Source: Gnetum montanum (lineage: Eukaryota; Streptophyta; Gnetopsida; Gnetales; Gnetaceae). From it: a stretch of DNA of 64,000 bases. Shown piece by piece: positions 23,584-36,174 of the stretch. Numbering within the stretch: the stretch's first letter is position 1; every line of letters begins with the position of its first letter. The position numbers and the translations under genes are program-made. The DNA is taken from positions 624,985 to 688,984 of the forward strand of contig MNCI01010025.1 in assembly GCA_015680685.1 (NCBI GenBank), given 5' to 3'. The notes below the pieces were generated by a model, which was not told where the DNA came from, ran no database searches, and saw only the letters and a program-made list of their open reading frames with translations.

Positions 23584-25235
23584 TGAAACACCCTAAAATA
23601 AAATGTGGGGTCATCTTGGCTTCACCAGGCTCTTGTAGTCTGCATAGCATCACGACAGTCCATCAGGAAAAGAACGCTTTGACTCTAGGATGGCCAGTTC
23701 AGTAAATTTTCTACTCTAGGCATGGGCAAGTTCCATAACAAATTTCCCACCCACGAAAGTAGTCTGAATAGCTGGTAGGCTACTTAGAAATGATGTCTAG
23801 AATCAGCGATAGTAGCCTAGGTGCACAGGAGAAGCAGTTTAGTAAGTTTTCTAAGTTACAAAGCCTGTTACGCTATGATGTGTAGTGTAGCAAGCCTCAA
23901 AAAATAATGGTGGAACGATATGTTATGCTACATGATGACATATGGCGTAGCATAGCAACAACTTCACTACCCACCTCCCTCGTCCAATCTCAAGTTCTGC
24001 AACGGTGTCTCTTTTTGCCAGGAAGTAGCAGATCATGTCTGCTACTATGCTACACTGAGCTACATGGCGCAGCAAGGTGTAGCAGTCATGTGGAAAAGGA
24101 CAGAAGGCGATTCAAAAGGAAAAATTAGCAAAGTCTACAAAACTTGCACTATGGCAGAATAATCTAAAAATTAGCAAAGTTATCCTAGTTGCGTAGCATG
24201 ATGTAGCAAGTATGTGATGTACGACAAGGCACGCGGCAAGGTGCTATGCCACGATAAGAAATCCACATCGCAAAACACAGTGCGACAGGTAGGTGTCCGT
24301 GTGACATCAATGCACTCCACCTCAATTAGACCATTGGCACATGCCTCTAGGATCATAGTTATTGCTTGTGTCACAATGGTCTTGCAAGCTTAACGGTCAC
24401 AAATGGCTCGAGTAATGCTAGTAAGTTGGCGCAAGTTTGCAACAACGCAATATTCAAACGGTCATATTGGCTTACCATCAACCCTATAAATAGCCTGTCA
24501 AGAAGCACAAAAATGATTTTCATGAAAAAAAATGAAAAGAAAAAGGAAAGTCTCCTTGACTGAAACAAAAAAACAAAGAGAAATACCTGCAATCTCACAA
24601 TAAGGAAAAGAAAAGAGGAGGCCAGCAATTTGTAAAAGGAACCTCTCTTGGTTGGCATAAAGTCTGGGGTCTCGTTCTATCACCTTGGTAGGATCCTACC
24701 CAGATTATGTATACCTAAAATCTTTGCCCAAGTGTACCGCTATTCCTATTTCTCGGCATGCTTTGGTCACTCTTGGAACTTTCTGCACTCCATCACGTTG
24801 TGCAGTCGATTGTGCCATCCCCCAACTGAATAGATTTGTAGCTCTGAAGCGGTGCATGTTCCTAATTGTATCTTATGTTACCTCTTATTTACTGTCTAGA
24901 CTCCTTACATTATTCCTATTTTTTTTATCTTCAAGAATCGTCTCATATCATTGTCACACTTACTTGATTCACTATTTCACATTGTTGTTACATTTTCTTA
25001 GTTCGTTTTCTTTTCCTACTGTAATTACCCATAAGCGCCATCTCACAACTTGTCCAGTTTATATTGGAAACAGCTATATTGATGCCAATGTAAGTCCCTA
25101 TCTAATCAACCAGACCATTTAGGGCACCCCATGTTTGCACACACCTAGCATAGCCCTCCCATGGGCATGGGGTTGGAACTGTTGTGTTTTCCGACCTTGG
25201 CATTCTTCCAGTTGCCGATGTTTTTGGTCGCTATA
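23584..25235 (+). repeat. 5' LTR of element D
   Basis: 1652 bp, TGAAACACCC to GGTCGCTATA (CA decayed to TA). By eye it is closely similar to the 3' LTR at 38720-40411, including the TATA region (CCCTATAAATAGCCTRTCAA), a poly-A-rich tract and the CTCTCAGGTTGGCATAA-like block. TATA box at 24485-24492. Confidence 0.9.
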
Positions 25236-26063
25236 GTTTTCTAGAGCTAGAAGGAGGGACTTTTAGTGCCTTTGCCATGTGTCATGGTAGTTCTATCAGC
25301 CTTCTACACCCTGATACACATGAGCATAGACACAACACCCTCTTACGGTTGTTTGTGTTCTATGTAGTGCAGATCAGTCATCCCGATGGTTCCTCTGGAG
25401 TGCCATAGAAGAAAAGGCCTCTAATCACTAGTTAACTAGCTCATTCTATGTTCATCTTGCATGCATACTGCATCCTGCCCCATGTGGTGTAGATTGGTCA
25501 CCTAGATGGTCCCTCCGGGACCCTGTGAGACATAAAACCTACCTGATTGCTAGTTAATTTGCACATCCTATGGTTGTCTCACCTACGTTCTATACCTCAT
25601 TCTGTGTAGTACATAACGGTCACCTCGACGATCCCTCTTGGATCCCATGACACATAAAATTTACTTGGTCACTAGTTAATTTGTTCGTCTTATAGTAGTC
25701 TCGTATTCCTTCCACAACCCGACTTGCATTAGCATAGACTTGACACCCTTTGTGATTGTTTGTGCATCGTGTGGTGTAGATCGGTCGCCTCAATGGTTCG
25801 TCCGAAACCCTATGAGAGAATAGGCGTTCGGAAGATCATTTAACTTTCTTCTACTATAGTATTCCTACATGCGTCCTACACCGTAGCTAGCATAGGTGAA
25901 AGCATGATAGCCTTTGAGGCTATTTTCATCTTATGTGGTGCAGGTTGATTCCCTCAATGGTCCCTCCAAGATCCTACAGGACGAAAAGCCACCTATTTTT
26001 GTTGTTTTTAATCCTTCCGTTATTCCACATTTTCTAGCATTTTCACATAATCACTTGTTTAAC
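25236..26063 (+). repeat. Leader tandem repeats (element D 5' UTR)
   Basis: Starts with GTTTTCTAGAGCTAGAAGG, then about five degenerate units of 120-180 bp. Each unit has GTGTAGATCGGTCRCCT, a small hairpin and RACATAAARCCT. Hairpins include GGTCCC-TCC-GGGACC (25508-25522) and GATCC-CTCTT-GGATC (25630-25644); the stems differ in sequence but stay paired. Confidence 0.75.
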
Positions 26064-28600
26064 GATGACTTCTGCCACTACTACTATCAATATCTCCAAC
26101 ATGAAGGTGCCCCTCATAGCCCAAGGTACTACTGGTGACGAACAATAGTTGAATCCAATACTAGAAGCACGCTGGTGTTTCAGGAGTCGAAACCAAGGAC
26201 TTGAGGGCCTGGCCCAGCAACAGGAGCATTACAATTTCCTTTGCATGAAGGTGCAGGCTAAGCTTCCCTTAGATTTTCATGAACTCAAATAAAAATGTAG
26301 CTTCGAGTTCGCTTACTGAAATGGGGAGGAATTTTTTCCTGACCAAGGCATTTCCCTATCTTTGACACAAGTGAACCAAAGGCTACTAGATCAACTAGTC
26401 CAGTTGACAAGGCTTAAGGGGAAACAAGACACAACATCCAACTAGGATGACACCTTTCAAGATGGGTAGGAGGAACTTTATTTCCAATCTGATGAGGGAG
26501 GCCTAGCCAACCCCATTCTTGTCCTGCCTACCTAGTCCTTCTAGGCCAACATGCTGCCTATCACCACCCCCTTCACCATCGCTCCTACACTTCAGCAATC
26601 TACAATTGCAACTATAGTGGGTAGCCATGCTATGTTCTTAGCACCTAATCACCCCTATCGCTTGGTTGCACCCATTGCAACTGTGCCACTGCAAGCCATT
26701 TATCAGCACGCTACTGCAACATGCAACATACCTATCACGACTACTCTACAGCATGTCCACACTATACCTACTCTACAACTGCACCTGACTCCCATACCAA
26801 TTCCTACATATGTGACTATCCCACCCACTATGATGGGCCCAGGTCCATCCATGTTGTGGCCTCCATTCGCTTCCTCATCTATGCCACAACCATTGTAGAT
26901 GTCTCATTACATGCCCTTAGGTCTACTCGACCCCCCAAATGGCACAACGTGGGGCGGGGCCATGGGGCTCCACTAGTGATCGAAACAGCCTACCCGGNTA
27001 ATAAGCTAAAATGCTTGGTCCAGACCTGGGGATGTTGTAGACATCTAAGGAACTATAGAGGTGACCACCGCAAGTGGCATGGTAGCTATGGCAATTTGGC
27101 CCATCGACTGTGTCGTTGGGGCCACCCTTTCTCAAGGTTTTTTTTTGCGTTGTCCACCATCTGGTGGGTGGTATCATCGGAGTGGTAATAGCAGGTTGAG
27201 CTACCGGGTAGGCTGTTTCGATCACTAGTGGAGCCCCATGGCCCCGCCCCACGTTGTGCCATTTGGGGGGTCGAGTAGACCTGAGGGCATGTAATGAGAC
27301 ATCTACAATGGTTGTGGCATAGATGAGGAAGCGAATGGAGGCCACAACATGGATGGACCTGGGCCCATCATAGTGGGTGGGATAGTCACATATGTAGGAA
27401 TTGGTATGGGAGTCAGGTGCAGTTGTAGAGTAGGTATAGTGTGGACATGCTGTAGAGTAGTCGTGATAGGTATGTTGCATGTTGCAGTAGCGTGCTGATA
27501 AATGGCTTGCAGTGGCACAGTTGCAATGGGTGCAACCAAGCGATAGGGGTGATTAGGTGCTAAGAACATAGCATGGCTACCCACTATAGTTGCAATTGTA
27601 GATTGCTGAAGTGTAGGAGCGATGGTGAAGGGGGTGGTGATAGGCAGCATGTTGGCCTAGAAGGACTAGGTAGGCAGGACAAGAATGGGGTTGGCTAGGC
27701 CTCCCTCATCAGATTGGAAATCAAGTTCCTCCTACCCATCTTGAAAGGTGTCATCCTAGTTGGATGTTGTGTCTTGTTTCCCCTTAAGCCTTGTCAACTG
27801 GACTAGTTGATCTAGTAGCCTTTGGTTCGCTTATGTCAAAGATAGGGAAATGCCTTGGTCAGGAAAAAATTCCTCCCCATTTCAGTAAGCGAACTCGAAG
27901 CTACATTTTTCTTTGAGTTCATGAAAATCTAAGGGAAGCTNAACTATTGGCAGTGGGATACATTCAATACAAGAAGATGTTAGAAGAAGAAAAAATGAGG
28001 CATCGATGCTACTACGAGCTCCTTAGAAATCCCTCTTTAGCCCTATCCAATGAACCTCTAGTCCCTAAAGGTTTTAGGCTAGACAAGTTTTGCGACTACC
28101 ATTGACTATGTGGTCATACCATAGATTATTTTCTATCGTTGCAAGGTGACATCCAAAGATAGATTGACCTAGGGCATTTGGTTCTAGATGAAAGTAGCCC
28201 AGTATGTCCTGAAAACCAATCCATGTATGTGTATACTGACCCATTCAATGCCAACAATGCAAGTTACGTAATCAATGCCATAGGTATTGACAATGATCCC
28301 ATGTCACCCTTCCAACCATTTGTGATTCACATGTGTCAGTGTAGTACTCCCATGCCATGAATGGCTGGTCCAAGCCTGCAGTCGCCCTTCATCCTAAAAG
28401 TTCCACCATGAGCATCTGCCTTTGCACCACCTATTGGTGGGGCCATGCAACCCTGTCTGCTAACACCTCTATTCCCATTCGTGATCAGGACACCAACATC
28501 TTCGACAGCCCCCATCCCATGCAGCAACATACAACTTCCTCACCCTACAATGTGAGAAACCTACCCAATGGGTGAGGTGTCGAAGAGGAATACTATCAAA
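26064..28600 (+). pseudogene. Gag (element D, mis-assembled in the middle)
   Basis: Start ATG at 26064 (MTSATTTINISNMKVP, then AQGTTGDEQ), aligned with B and H. The Pro/Thr-rich region is at 26551-26900. At 26998 and 27941 single Ns bound a fragment in the wrong orientation, and the capsid core seen in H at 44150-44420 is missing. Gag resumes at 27942 with AVGYIQYKKMLEEEKM, then CDYH, LCGHTIDYFLSLQ, and DPFNANNASYVINAIGIDN. The CDYH..CGHT pattern is the best-kept zinc-binding-like motif in the window. Confidence 0.75.
26261..27940. other. 737-bp inverted repeat at an N-bounded join
   Basis: 26261-26997 is the reverse complement of 27204-27940; I checked both ends base by base. The spacer 26998-27203 starts with N, and another N sits at 27941, exactly at the outer end of the right arm. 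Flipping 26999-27940 makes it overlap the left contig by 737 bp and extend gag by 205 bp in frame (PPTRWWTTQ region), as in element H at 44030-44060. It is best read as a contig placed in the wrong orientation. Confidence 0.9.
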
Positions 28601-29704
28601 AGCATCTCTAAAAGTATGCCTTCACCTTTTAAATTTACACATTCAACACCAAGGATGAAGGTCAACACAAGCACACAACCTATGAGATCTTGTTGCTGAG
28701 AATTTGAACCTAGGTCTGGGGCCATCTCCCCTTGGGAGATTCATCTTCTAGGATGAATCGAGGAGGAGAGTGTCAAACAGACGAGGGACCAAGACTTCTG
28801 AAACACCCTAACCCAGGTTGGGAAAATCCTAAGGCAAAAAAATACCATGTTAAGCCTATACAACTTAGTCATGGTATCCACCCCTCACCGCGAGGCTCTA
28901 GTCTACATGTTAATAGCAATCCCAGTCAATGAGAACATGCCAGTAGATGAGAAAATAATCCATGTAGTCATACTCCCCTCTATACCTATGAAGTCTGCAC
29001 CTCCACAAACTTTCAGCAACAAAACCCTTAACGAAGATCCTGAAAAGGGCCAAGTGACTACGGTGCCTCTCTTGGTCACAATTCGAGTTGGTCAATACCG
29101 AATCTGAAGCATGCATGTTGTTGATGGAGCAACCACAAATGTCATCTGTTTGCCTATCATAGAGAAACTGAGGTTGGTCGACTAGATCAAACCAACAACC
29201 ACATTGTGCCTATGGTCCTTCAGTAGGGCACATGTCCTAGTAAAAGGCACAGTTCATGTAAACTTCATAGTAGGGAACGAGCTCCCCACGGATGCAACAT
29301 TCTTTGTAGTTAAAAAATGCCTGGATTTAACCTAATCTTGGGAAGATCATGGTTAGCACAACTTAGGGTAGAGTCCTTGCCTATACACTAGAAAATCCAC
29401 TTATCATATGAGGGTAGAGAGGTGATAATCCATGGTGAAGGGGTGGTAACGCAAGAAATTGGTAACATAAACATAGAGCAAGGTTTAGAGGTTACAACCT
29501 CTAAAGATGAAGTGCTTGTTCATGCATGCACCAATCATATAGCGAAGGGATTAGCCCAATGAAGCAACCCTTAGGTAGAAAACGTCTGGGTGGAGTTGCC
29601 ATTTCAAGCAGAGGATAGTAGCACAAGCGGAGGCCTTGGCAAAATACCTTGACCTTATGTCCCTATCAACCCACCAAAGGTCAGGAGATAGCTACGCGTA
29701 GCAT
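28601..29704 (+). pseudogene. Protease and linker (element D)
   Basis: SLYNLVMVSTPHREALVYML (28850), AIPVNENMPVDEKIIHVVI, then VVDGATTNVICLPIIEKLRLVD (about 29115), the DGA-type active site. NLILGRSWLAQ (about 29335) and a tail with PYVPINPP follow. The tail aligns with B and C; a donor-like AAAG/GTCAGG lies at 29679/29680, and the frame ends a few codons later. Confidence 0.7.
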
Positions 29705-29764
29705 AGCAGCGTTATGACCTCTCACCCAGTTACCATCCTCGCATATTCGCTTTCTACTTTGCCC

Positions 29765-29975
29765 TCCAGGGTGTTATCTTTATGACACAATACGCAAACG
29801 GCCCAAAATGGCCTAAAACTAACAAATGGTCCAAAAAGGCTTAAAACTAGCATTATCACCTTTTCTTTATTCATTATGCAAATGGCCTGAAATGGCCTAA
29901 AATTAGCATACTAGAGTATGAAAACNTAAATGGCCTGAAATGGCCTAAAATTAGCATACTAGAGTATGAAAACTT
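29765..29975 (+). repeat. Dyad-motif array at the 3' end of the antisense gene (element D)
   Basis: Units such as GGCCCAAAATGGCCTAAAAC (near 29790) and GGCCTGAAATGGCCTAAAAT (near 29883), that is GGCC-N6-GGCC followed by TAAAACTAG. The last 46 bp unit is duplicated across the N at 29926 (29880-29925 equals 29928-29973), which is an unmerged contig overlap, so the true copy number is one lower. Confidence 0.75.
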
Positions 29976-30117
29976 CACATAACATACATAATAACATGAA
30001 ACTATTTTTTCTTTCTAGAATTTTGCATTTCAGTAAAAATTTTTCACCTATTAGTTATGCCTATAAACTCTTCCAAAAAACAAGAAAAGAAGAGAGTGGG
30101 GATCCACCCTCATGCTC

Positions 30118-33116
30118 TCACAAGCTATCCCTATTCACATTGCCTTCACCGTTTGTCTCTACCTCTTTCACTTGCACATCGTCTGCTCCCATATTGCCCC
30201 CCACCAACACTTCATTCCTTCCCCCCATGGGCCTCACATCCTCATTAAGAGACTACAACCTAAGGGATAAAGTAGTTATTAGGAGCCAAAATGTAATAAA
30301 TAATAGTTGTAGCAAAGCATCAAAGCGACTAACCTCAGGAGAGCTTGTGTCCATCACAAGAGGTATCTTATCTAGACCAAGACTGAGATGATGCTCAATC
30401 TCCTCCATTGAGATATTCATCCAAGATGTGTCATTAGGTTTAGCATTTCCAGTGGCAATTTTCTCCCTTTTCAATGTTGTCCATCTTAGAGGTCCCAAGG
30501 AAAGGGAGGTGGTGGTGGTCTCCCGTATAGGAAGGGTCACCCCCAAATCTAGAGACTCCGTGACCTGCACTTACTCTTTAAATTTTGCGTAAGCCTCAAT
30601 GGTATTGATGGCCTTCACAAACACCTCGTACGAGAATGCCTCCATAGCAGCATCTTTATACAACCTTCGATGGGTTCTGTTTTCTTGCTTGTATGTATGC
30701 TTGTGGTCCCTATGGGCCTTCCCCCATTCAAAGATCTTGGCACTAATGTCCTTCATATCTTGGCACTTCTGGGCGAGCAAATTCATCTACATATACTATT
30801 CAACTATTTTGCAGGTGGATTCTACATTCTAACGGATGACATTCCAAAATCTGGCATGATCGACCATAGCCCTTTGTAACTCCATAGGATCAGAACTATG
30901 GTTTACGAGGAAATGGATCCTTGACTTGAGGTTCTCCACCTTGGCAGCTAGTTCCATCTCTCTCTACTCACTTCTATGGGTCCATTTCCACAATTCCTCG
31001 TTGGTACGTCTACATTCCTATAGGGAGCGTGCCAAGGAAAAAACGCATTTGTGAGCCTCATCAAATACACGACGAGGCACTTTAGTCATGTCGGACAGAA
31101 GCGTGGGCACTGTGCCAATTTCCATAGGTTGAGCCATGTCCCATTTGAGCTAAGAGGCTATAGAAAGTATAGAAATCACATCAACATAACATAAATCAGT
31201 ACATTTAAGAGTTGTAGCAAGAAGCATAGGGGCTGATAAGATTCCTACTCACTCGCATGAGGATCCTCCTATTGAAGGCATTTGATCATGCCATCAACTA
31301 GCCCCTGAACAAATATAAACTTGTCAGGAATTTTAGCCCATGACTCTGTCCAAGGTAGAGAAGGTCCTAATACATCAACGATAGCACCTATTACACAATT
31401 TCGCATAACAAAAATAGCTGAAGCGGACTATGGTACGGAACATCCAAAGCCTAAACTCACTAGTATTTAGCTATTGTATCACATCATGCTGGTGCAAGAC
31501 AATCATGGTAGGTTCTATAGAAGGCCTAGCTAGGTCTGTAGAAAATCCTGCCTCAAGTGCTGGTGCTTTCCCTTTCAGGAGGGCAATCTCTTTTTTATTT
31601 TGGAAAGAGACCTCTTCACTGGTAGGAAGAGGCTCCCTAATAAAAAGAGCCTTTGGCCCAAAGATAAGAGCCTTAGTATCCCTAGCTGGGACCCTCTCTT
31701 CCAAAGCTAGGCCTCCTATGTCTCTATTTGTTGCCCCCGGTCTAAGGGCTGACACTTCCTCGTCACCTTCTTCACCTTCTTCTTCTACTGTCTGCAAAGA
31801 GTATACACATAATAATTTGAAGTTGATTAACTCAAAACTGATACCATGCCACAATGCACCACTTAGCTAGGCATGGAATAGTTAACATACTAAACGCTCA
31901 CCAATGGGGGGTTACGTTCGCCACAACTGGAACCACAGTTGTTGCTCCTCTTCACGAGGGCTTTCCCTAGCATGGGAAGGTCTCTTTCTCTGCAACTCCA
32001 CAGGAACAGCCTCATCCATAAGACGATCACCCTGGGTCATGTTGCCAAGTATGGTAGGGGGAGTCTCCCCTACACTATCCTGGACACAAGTGCTACAAAC
32101 CGTTAGACCTTTAGTCATTACAGAAAATGAATCCCTGACCACCTCTGGGGGAGCCTGGGCTTGCATGGTCCGAAAGACCTATCAAATCCATGGCTTGAGG
32201 ATTTGTCTATGATCCAGATCAGACCAGACCCCATCCTCTTGGACCACTAGGAACTCCACAAAGCATTTTAAATAGCCAATGTAGAAGGCGTAGGATATTT
32301 TAGAATGAGACTCCTTTTGCTCACAGAGCCCCAAAATCTTGCCTTGCATGACATTACATAGGAATTTGGCCTAATTATAATGGGCCCCTTCCTCCACAAC
32401 TTCTTAAATTATCCAAGCTTGTCCAAGCCCCAAGACCTTTCGTTGGGTGAGTAGTTGAGGGAATGCATGATCACGAAAGATTGGGTATATCCCCATCGCA
32501 GGACCATCCTTAAGCTTTTCCATAGGGAACTCTTTTCGCTCCTTGATGAGCCTCAACCACTCCTTAATATGCTACTTATGGAGGGTCAACTCCTACTTGC
32601 CCTTTGAAATCACATCGGTGCCATCATTAGGAATGCCAAACAAATTTGCAAATAGTTGGTCATTGATGTCAATGACCACCCATACACCCCACACATATGT
32701 GCAAAAGCGACTTGCCTGCCAAGAATAGGAGTTGACCAGGGAAAGCATCTATGTAGCAGGAACACCTAGATTTGGTGTGATAAATAAATCCATAATCCCA
32801 CCAATCCAAATTCTTTTGACCAAGGGGCCTGGAGCCCCTCATTCCAACTAGCTCTAGCTTGATGATACCTCACTGTATTTGAAGTAGATGTTTCCCCCTT
32901 GCCCTTTGGCAATCACCACCATCACTTGATGGGGCTTCTTCACTCCTACAGTAGTAATCACAAAACATACCTTTAAAATAAAAAAAATGATACCCACCTA
33001 TTAACCCACTAGGCCTATATGATGAGGGGAATAGTGGGAGTTTAGATGCTAATATTTCTTCGAGCGTAACTTACTTAAAAGGTTCCCTCCACTCCTTGTC
33101 TATCCAACCTTTTTTC
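30118..33116 (-). pseudogene. Antisense multi-exon gene of element D (function unknown)
   Basis: Minus-strand exons by homology: 33116-33075, 32945-31902, 31791-31461, 31366-30334 and 30259-30118. Borders include ACTACTGTAG/G, CCATTG/GTGAGC, TCTTTGCAG/A, AATACTA/GTGAGTTTAG, GATGTATTAG/G and CCTGAG/GTTAGT. The core has INDQLFANLFGIPNDG, EWLRLIKERKEFPMEKLKDG, MGIYPIFRDHAFPQLL, YLKCFVEFLVVQEDGVW and SFSVMTKGLTV. The acidic exon reads VEEEGEEGDEEVSAL. The coil exon includes FEWGKAHRDHKHTYKQEN and SLGLDKIPLVMD, and the tail RPMGGRNEVLV. B and C have the same blocks. Exons 1-2 were not found. Confidence 0.65.
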
Positions 33117-33971
33117 CTAAAATTATTGTAGAAAGAGGTGAGAATGCATAAGAGGGGACGATATCCTTTCCCTCAAAGAGCAATCACAACCACTCTGAGG
33201 CTCTTGGCAGAGGCAAATTCTTGTAGGGCTAGTTGTGTCATGGCCAATTCATTTGAATGATCATGAACCCCATCGTCATTAAGATGGAAGTTAATGACAA
33301 GTGCATGCTATCAACACTCAGCCGAGCATACCAAATGTCACAACATCACAACACTATTAGTATTTAAACATCAGCATGCTCCAAGTTACTTAATTGCCTT
33401 CTTGAAAGTAAAAAATAATAAGATAATATTTGTTTTTGATTGAAGGTCCAAAAAAGGCTAACAAACCCAGCATGATTGCGTTCCTTAAGGCTCAAAGATA
33501 GCAATTTCAATTAGCAACGGACGTAGCTTGCAATGACATCAAACGAAGTAATTACGCTTCTTCGGTGAGAAATCAACTGACATGCCTCAACATGAAGGTA
33601 GCACATTCCCTAATAGTTTCATGCCTTCATTCCCTCATTAACTGACCAACACATCTAGTACTCGCAATGCTATCTCTTTTATCATTATTTAGCACAGCAA
33701 GACTTTGCATGTCACAATATGATAATCCAAAATGACATTTAAACTAGTGATTCAGCATCCATATATAACTTTGAAATTTATATCAACAATTACTATGTCT
33801 TCAACTATCCTAGATCCCTATGCCTGGGTGGTACACCATGGCCCTGAGTAAGCAAATCCTAAATCTTTACATCGCCTTATTTAGCAAGTCCCATCTTGAT
33901 GTTCCTTTGCAGATTTACGTTCTACATAATCTTTGGTGACCCTTACCTAGGCTCTCATCTTGTGATGGAAG
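33117..33971. other. Upstream side of the antisense gene in D, no clear gene
   Basis: Minus-strand coding-like stretches exist (ELAMTQLALQEFASAKSLRV near 33210), but they do not match exons 1-2 of B or C. A single dyad-like unit (AATGACATTTAAACTAGTG) lies near 33730. I see nothing else that I can support. Confidence 0.4.
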
Positions 33972-36174
33972 GTTAAGAAAGAAATAAAAACCCACCCTAC
34001 CTTGTCCATGCCTCTAATATTGACAGGGCCACAAGGAAAGCTTGTAAGATAGTCAAACCCGGACGTGATCAACTGGGAGTCGATTGCAATTAATACTTTT
34101 AAAACCTTATAAGCACCCTCAGATTTGCCTAAACACCTAGTCCATGTCCTAGATTTGGAGGTCGGAGATGTAACCAAGGATCCACTCATTGAGATACCTG
34201 TAACCTCTACAACAAAGGAGGTAAAGACATTAAAACTCAACTCTCTACAAGATACACAAATACATGAGGGCATAGTTAAAAACTTGCAAGAACACATTGA
34301 CATTTTTGCATGGTCATATGAAGATATGGTAGGTATAAATCCATGGTTGATTCAACATAATATTGTCCTAGACCCCCACGTGAAGGAAGTTAAGCAAAAG
34401 GCACATGAAATCAAGCCAGAAATTGTGCTAGCCGTGAAGGAGGAAATTACTAAGTTGTACCTAGCAAGCTTCATCCGTGCGGTTGACTATTCAGAGTGGG
34501 TGTCCAACATCGTTGTGGTTTTGAAGAAAATAGGAGGGATACGAATTTGTATAGATTTTCAAGATTTTAATAAGGAAATGATCAAGGATAACTTTCCACT
34601 ACCGAACATTGATCAACTCATTGACACCGTGGCTAGGCATGCTTTGCTATTCTTCATGGATGGCTTCTCCAGATAGAACCAAATCTGCATCAACTTGGAA
34701 CAACAGTTGTCGACAACCTTCATGACTCCATGGGGAACCTTCTACGATACCATGATTCCCTTTAGGCTCAAGAATGTTGGGGCAACATACCAGCAAGTCA
34801 TGATGTACATTTTTAGTAACCACATCCTATAAACATTAAATGATTATGTGGACGATATAGCAGTCAAGTCTGAAGAGGCGGCCCATCACCCACGTGACCT
34901 AGAGGTAGTCCTCAAGTGCTGTCAAAGGCACGATTTGCATCTCAATCCTAAGAAATGTGTCTTTAGAGTAAAGACCGGGCACATGCTAGAGTTTGTTGTA
35001 TCGAAGGCTGGAATATGGGTGGACCTAGACAAAGTTAAAGCTATCATCAACCTAGCACCCCCCACAAACCTAAAAGAGTTACGTGGCCTACAAGGCAAAG
35101 TGTAATTCATTCGAAGGTTCATAGCAAGACTGACTGATAAGTTACACCCCATGCAACATCTTGTGATAAAAGGGGTTGACTTCAAGTGGATAGTCCAATG
35201 TCAACAAGTCTTCGACAACCTAAAGAAGGAACTATTCCACCTACCACCAATGTACCTGCCACAAAGGGACAAGCCTTTCTTATATACCTCACCACCTATG
35301 ATGCATCCATAGTAGCACTGGTATGTCAGAAGCAGGACGATGGCTCTGAGATACCAGTGTATTACCTAAGCCATACATTAATATCATACGAAAAGAAACA
35401 ATGACATGAAAAGTAATCGCCTAGCCTTAGTGTTTGTGTGAAAAAGGTGGTGGCACTATGTATTCCATAGCACAACCAACATCATTTGCAAAAGTAAAGT
35501 ACTTCGGGCTATCACCGGCAACCTATACGAAGGCAATGGGATAGCTTGATGGAAGGCCATAACTATATAATTTGATTTGCACTATGCAAGCCAATCGTCA
35601 ACATAAGGCCAAGCCATAGCAACTCAACTTATGGCCTCGCCAGCTAACGACTAGGCAATCATCGACCCTAAGCTCCCAAACGAATATGTAAGCAATGTCT
35701 CCATCATCCCACCACATTTCAAGGCAGCCTTCCACTTTGATGGCGCCTCAACCATGCAAGGAGGTAGCACTACTACCATAATCACATTCTTCTCTGGGAA
35801 AATGTACCCGTTTGCTTATTGCTTTGCATTCTTGTGTACTAACAACGTGGTGGAATATGAGGGGCTACTCAGAGGCCTCTTAAATTCCCATGCACTACAT
35901 GTACAACACTTGGCAATCCGAGGAGATTCACAACTAGTTGTGAATCAAATCACCGAAGTTTATGCCTGTAAGGCTACACATTTGCAACCCTACTGTGACC
36001 TAGCAAAGGTTTTATTGAAATAATTCATGACCACTAACGTGCAACATGTGCCACCCAGCAAGAACAACATAGCAAACACCTTAGGTACCATCGCGTTAAA
36101 CGTTCCATCGCATTCCTTGGAAAACCTTCCAACTGTAATCATAGAATACATAGAACCTATCACTCGAGCAGAAC
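33972..36174 (+). pseudogene. Reverse transcriptase and dual RNase H (element D)
   Basis: Lead-in (LSMPLILTGPQGKLVR), then LDLEVGDVTKDPLIEIPV, HIDIFAWSYEDMVGINP, EWVSNIVVVLKKIGGIRICI, FPLPNIDQLID, FMDGFSR, YVDDIAVKSEE (34846), LNPKKCVFRVKTGHML and LRGLQGKV. A Ty3-type RNase H without its first Asp follows (IYLTTYDASIVALVCQK). The second RNase H starts near 35735 (FDGASTMQGGSTTTIITF), with TNNVVEYEGLLRG and GDSQLVVNQITEVYACKATH. An in-frame TAA follows VLLK at about 36022, where C and F have TAG. Stops such as TAG in FSR-stop-NQI kill the frame. Confidence 0.8.

Larger units (their letters stand above)
29680..33971 (+). other. Putative protease-RT intron of element D carrying an antisense gene
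   Basis: Donor-like G/GTCAGG follows CCACCAAAG at 29679; acceptor-like GATGGAAG precedes GTTAAGAAAGAA at 33972. Both borders are phase 0 and align with those of B and C. The donor is weaker (GTCAGG for GTAAGG), as expected in a decayed copy. The inner sequence is a gene on the minus strand. Confidence 0.5.

Noticed and set aside
26261-27940. Long perfect palindrome as a real cruciform or foldback element
   Set aside because: Its ends fall exactly on single-N joins and flipping the fragment restores a normal gag sequence.
33947-34303. Minus-strand 118-residue frame
   Set aside because: Shadow of the plus-strand RT lead-in of D.
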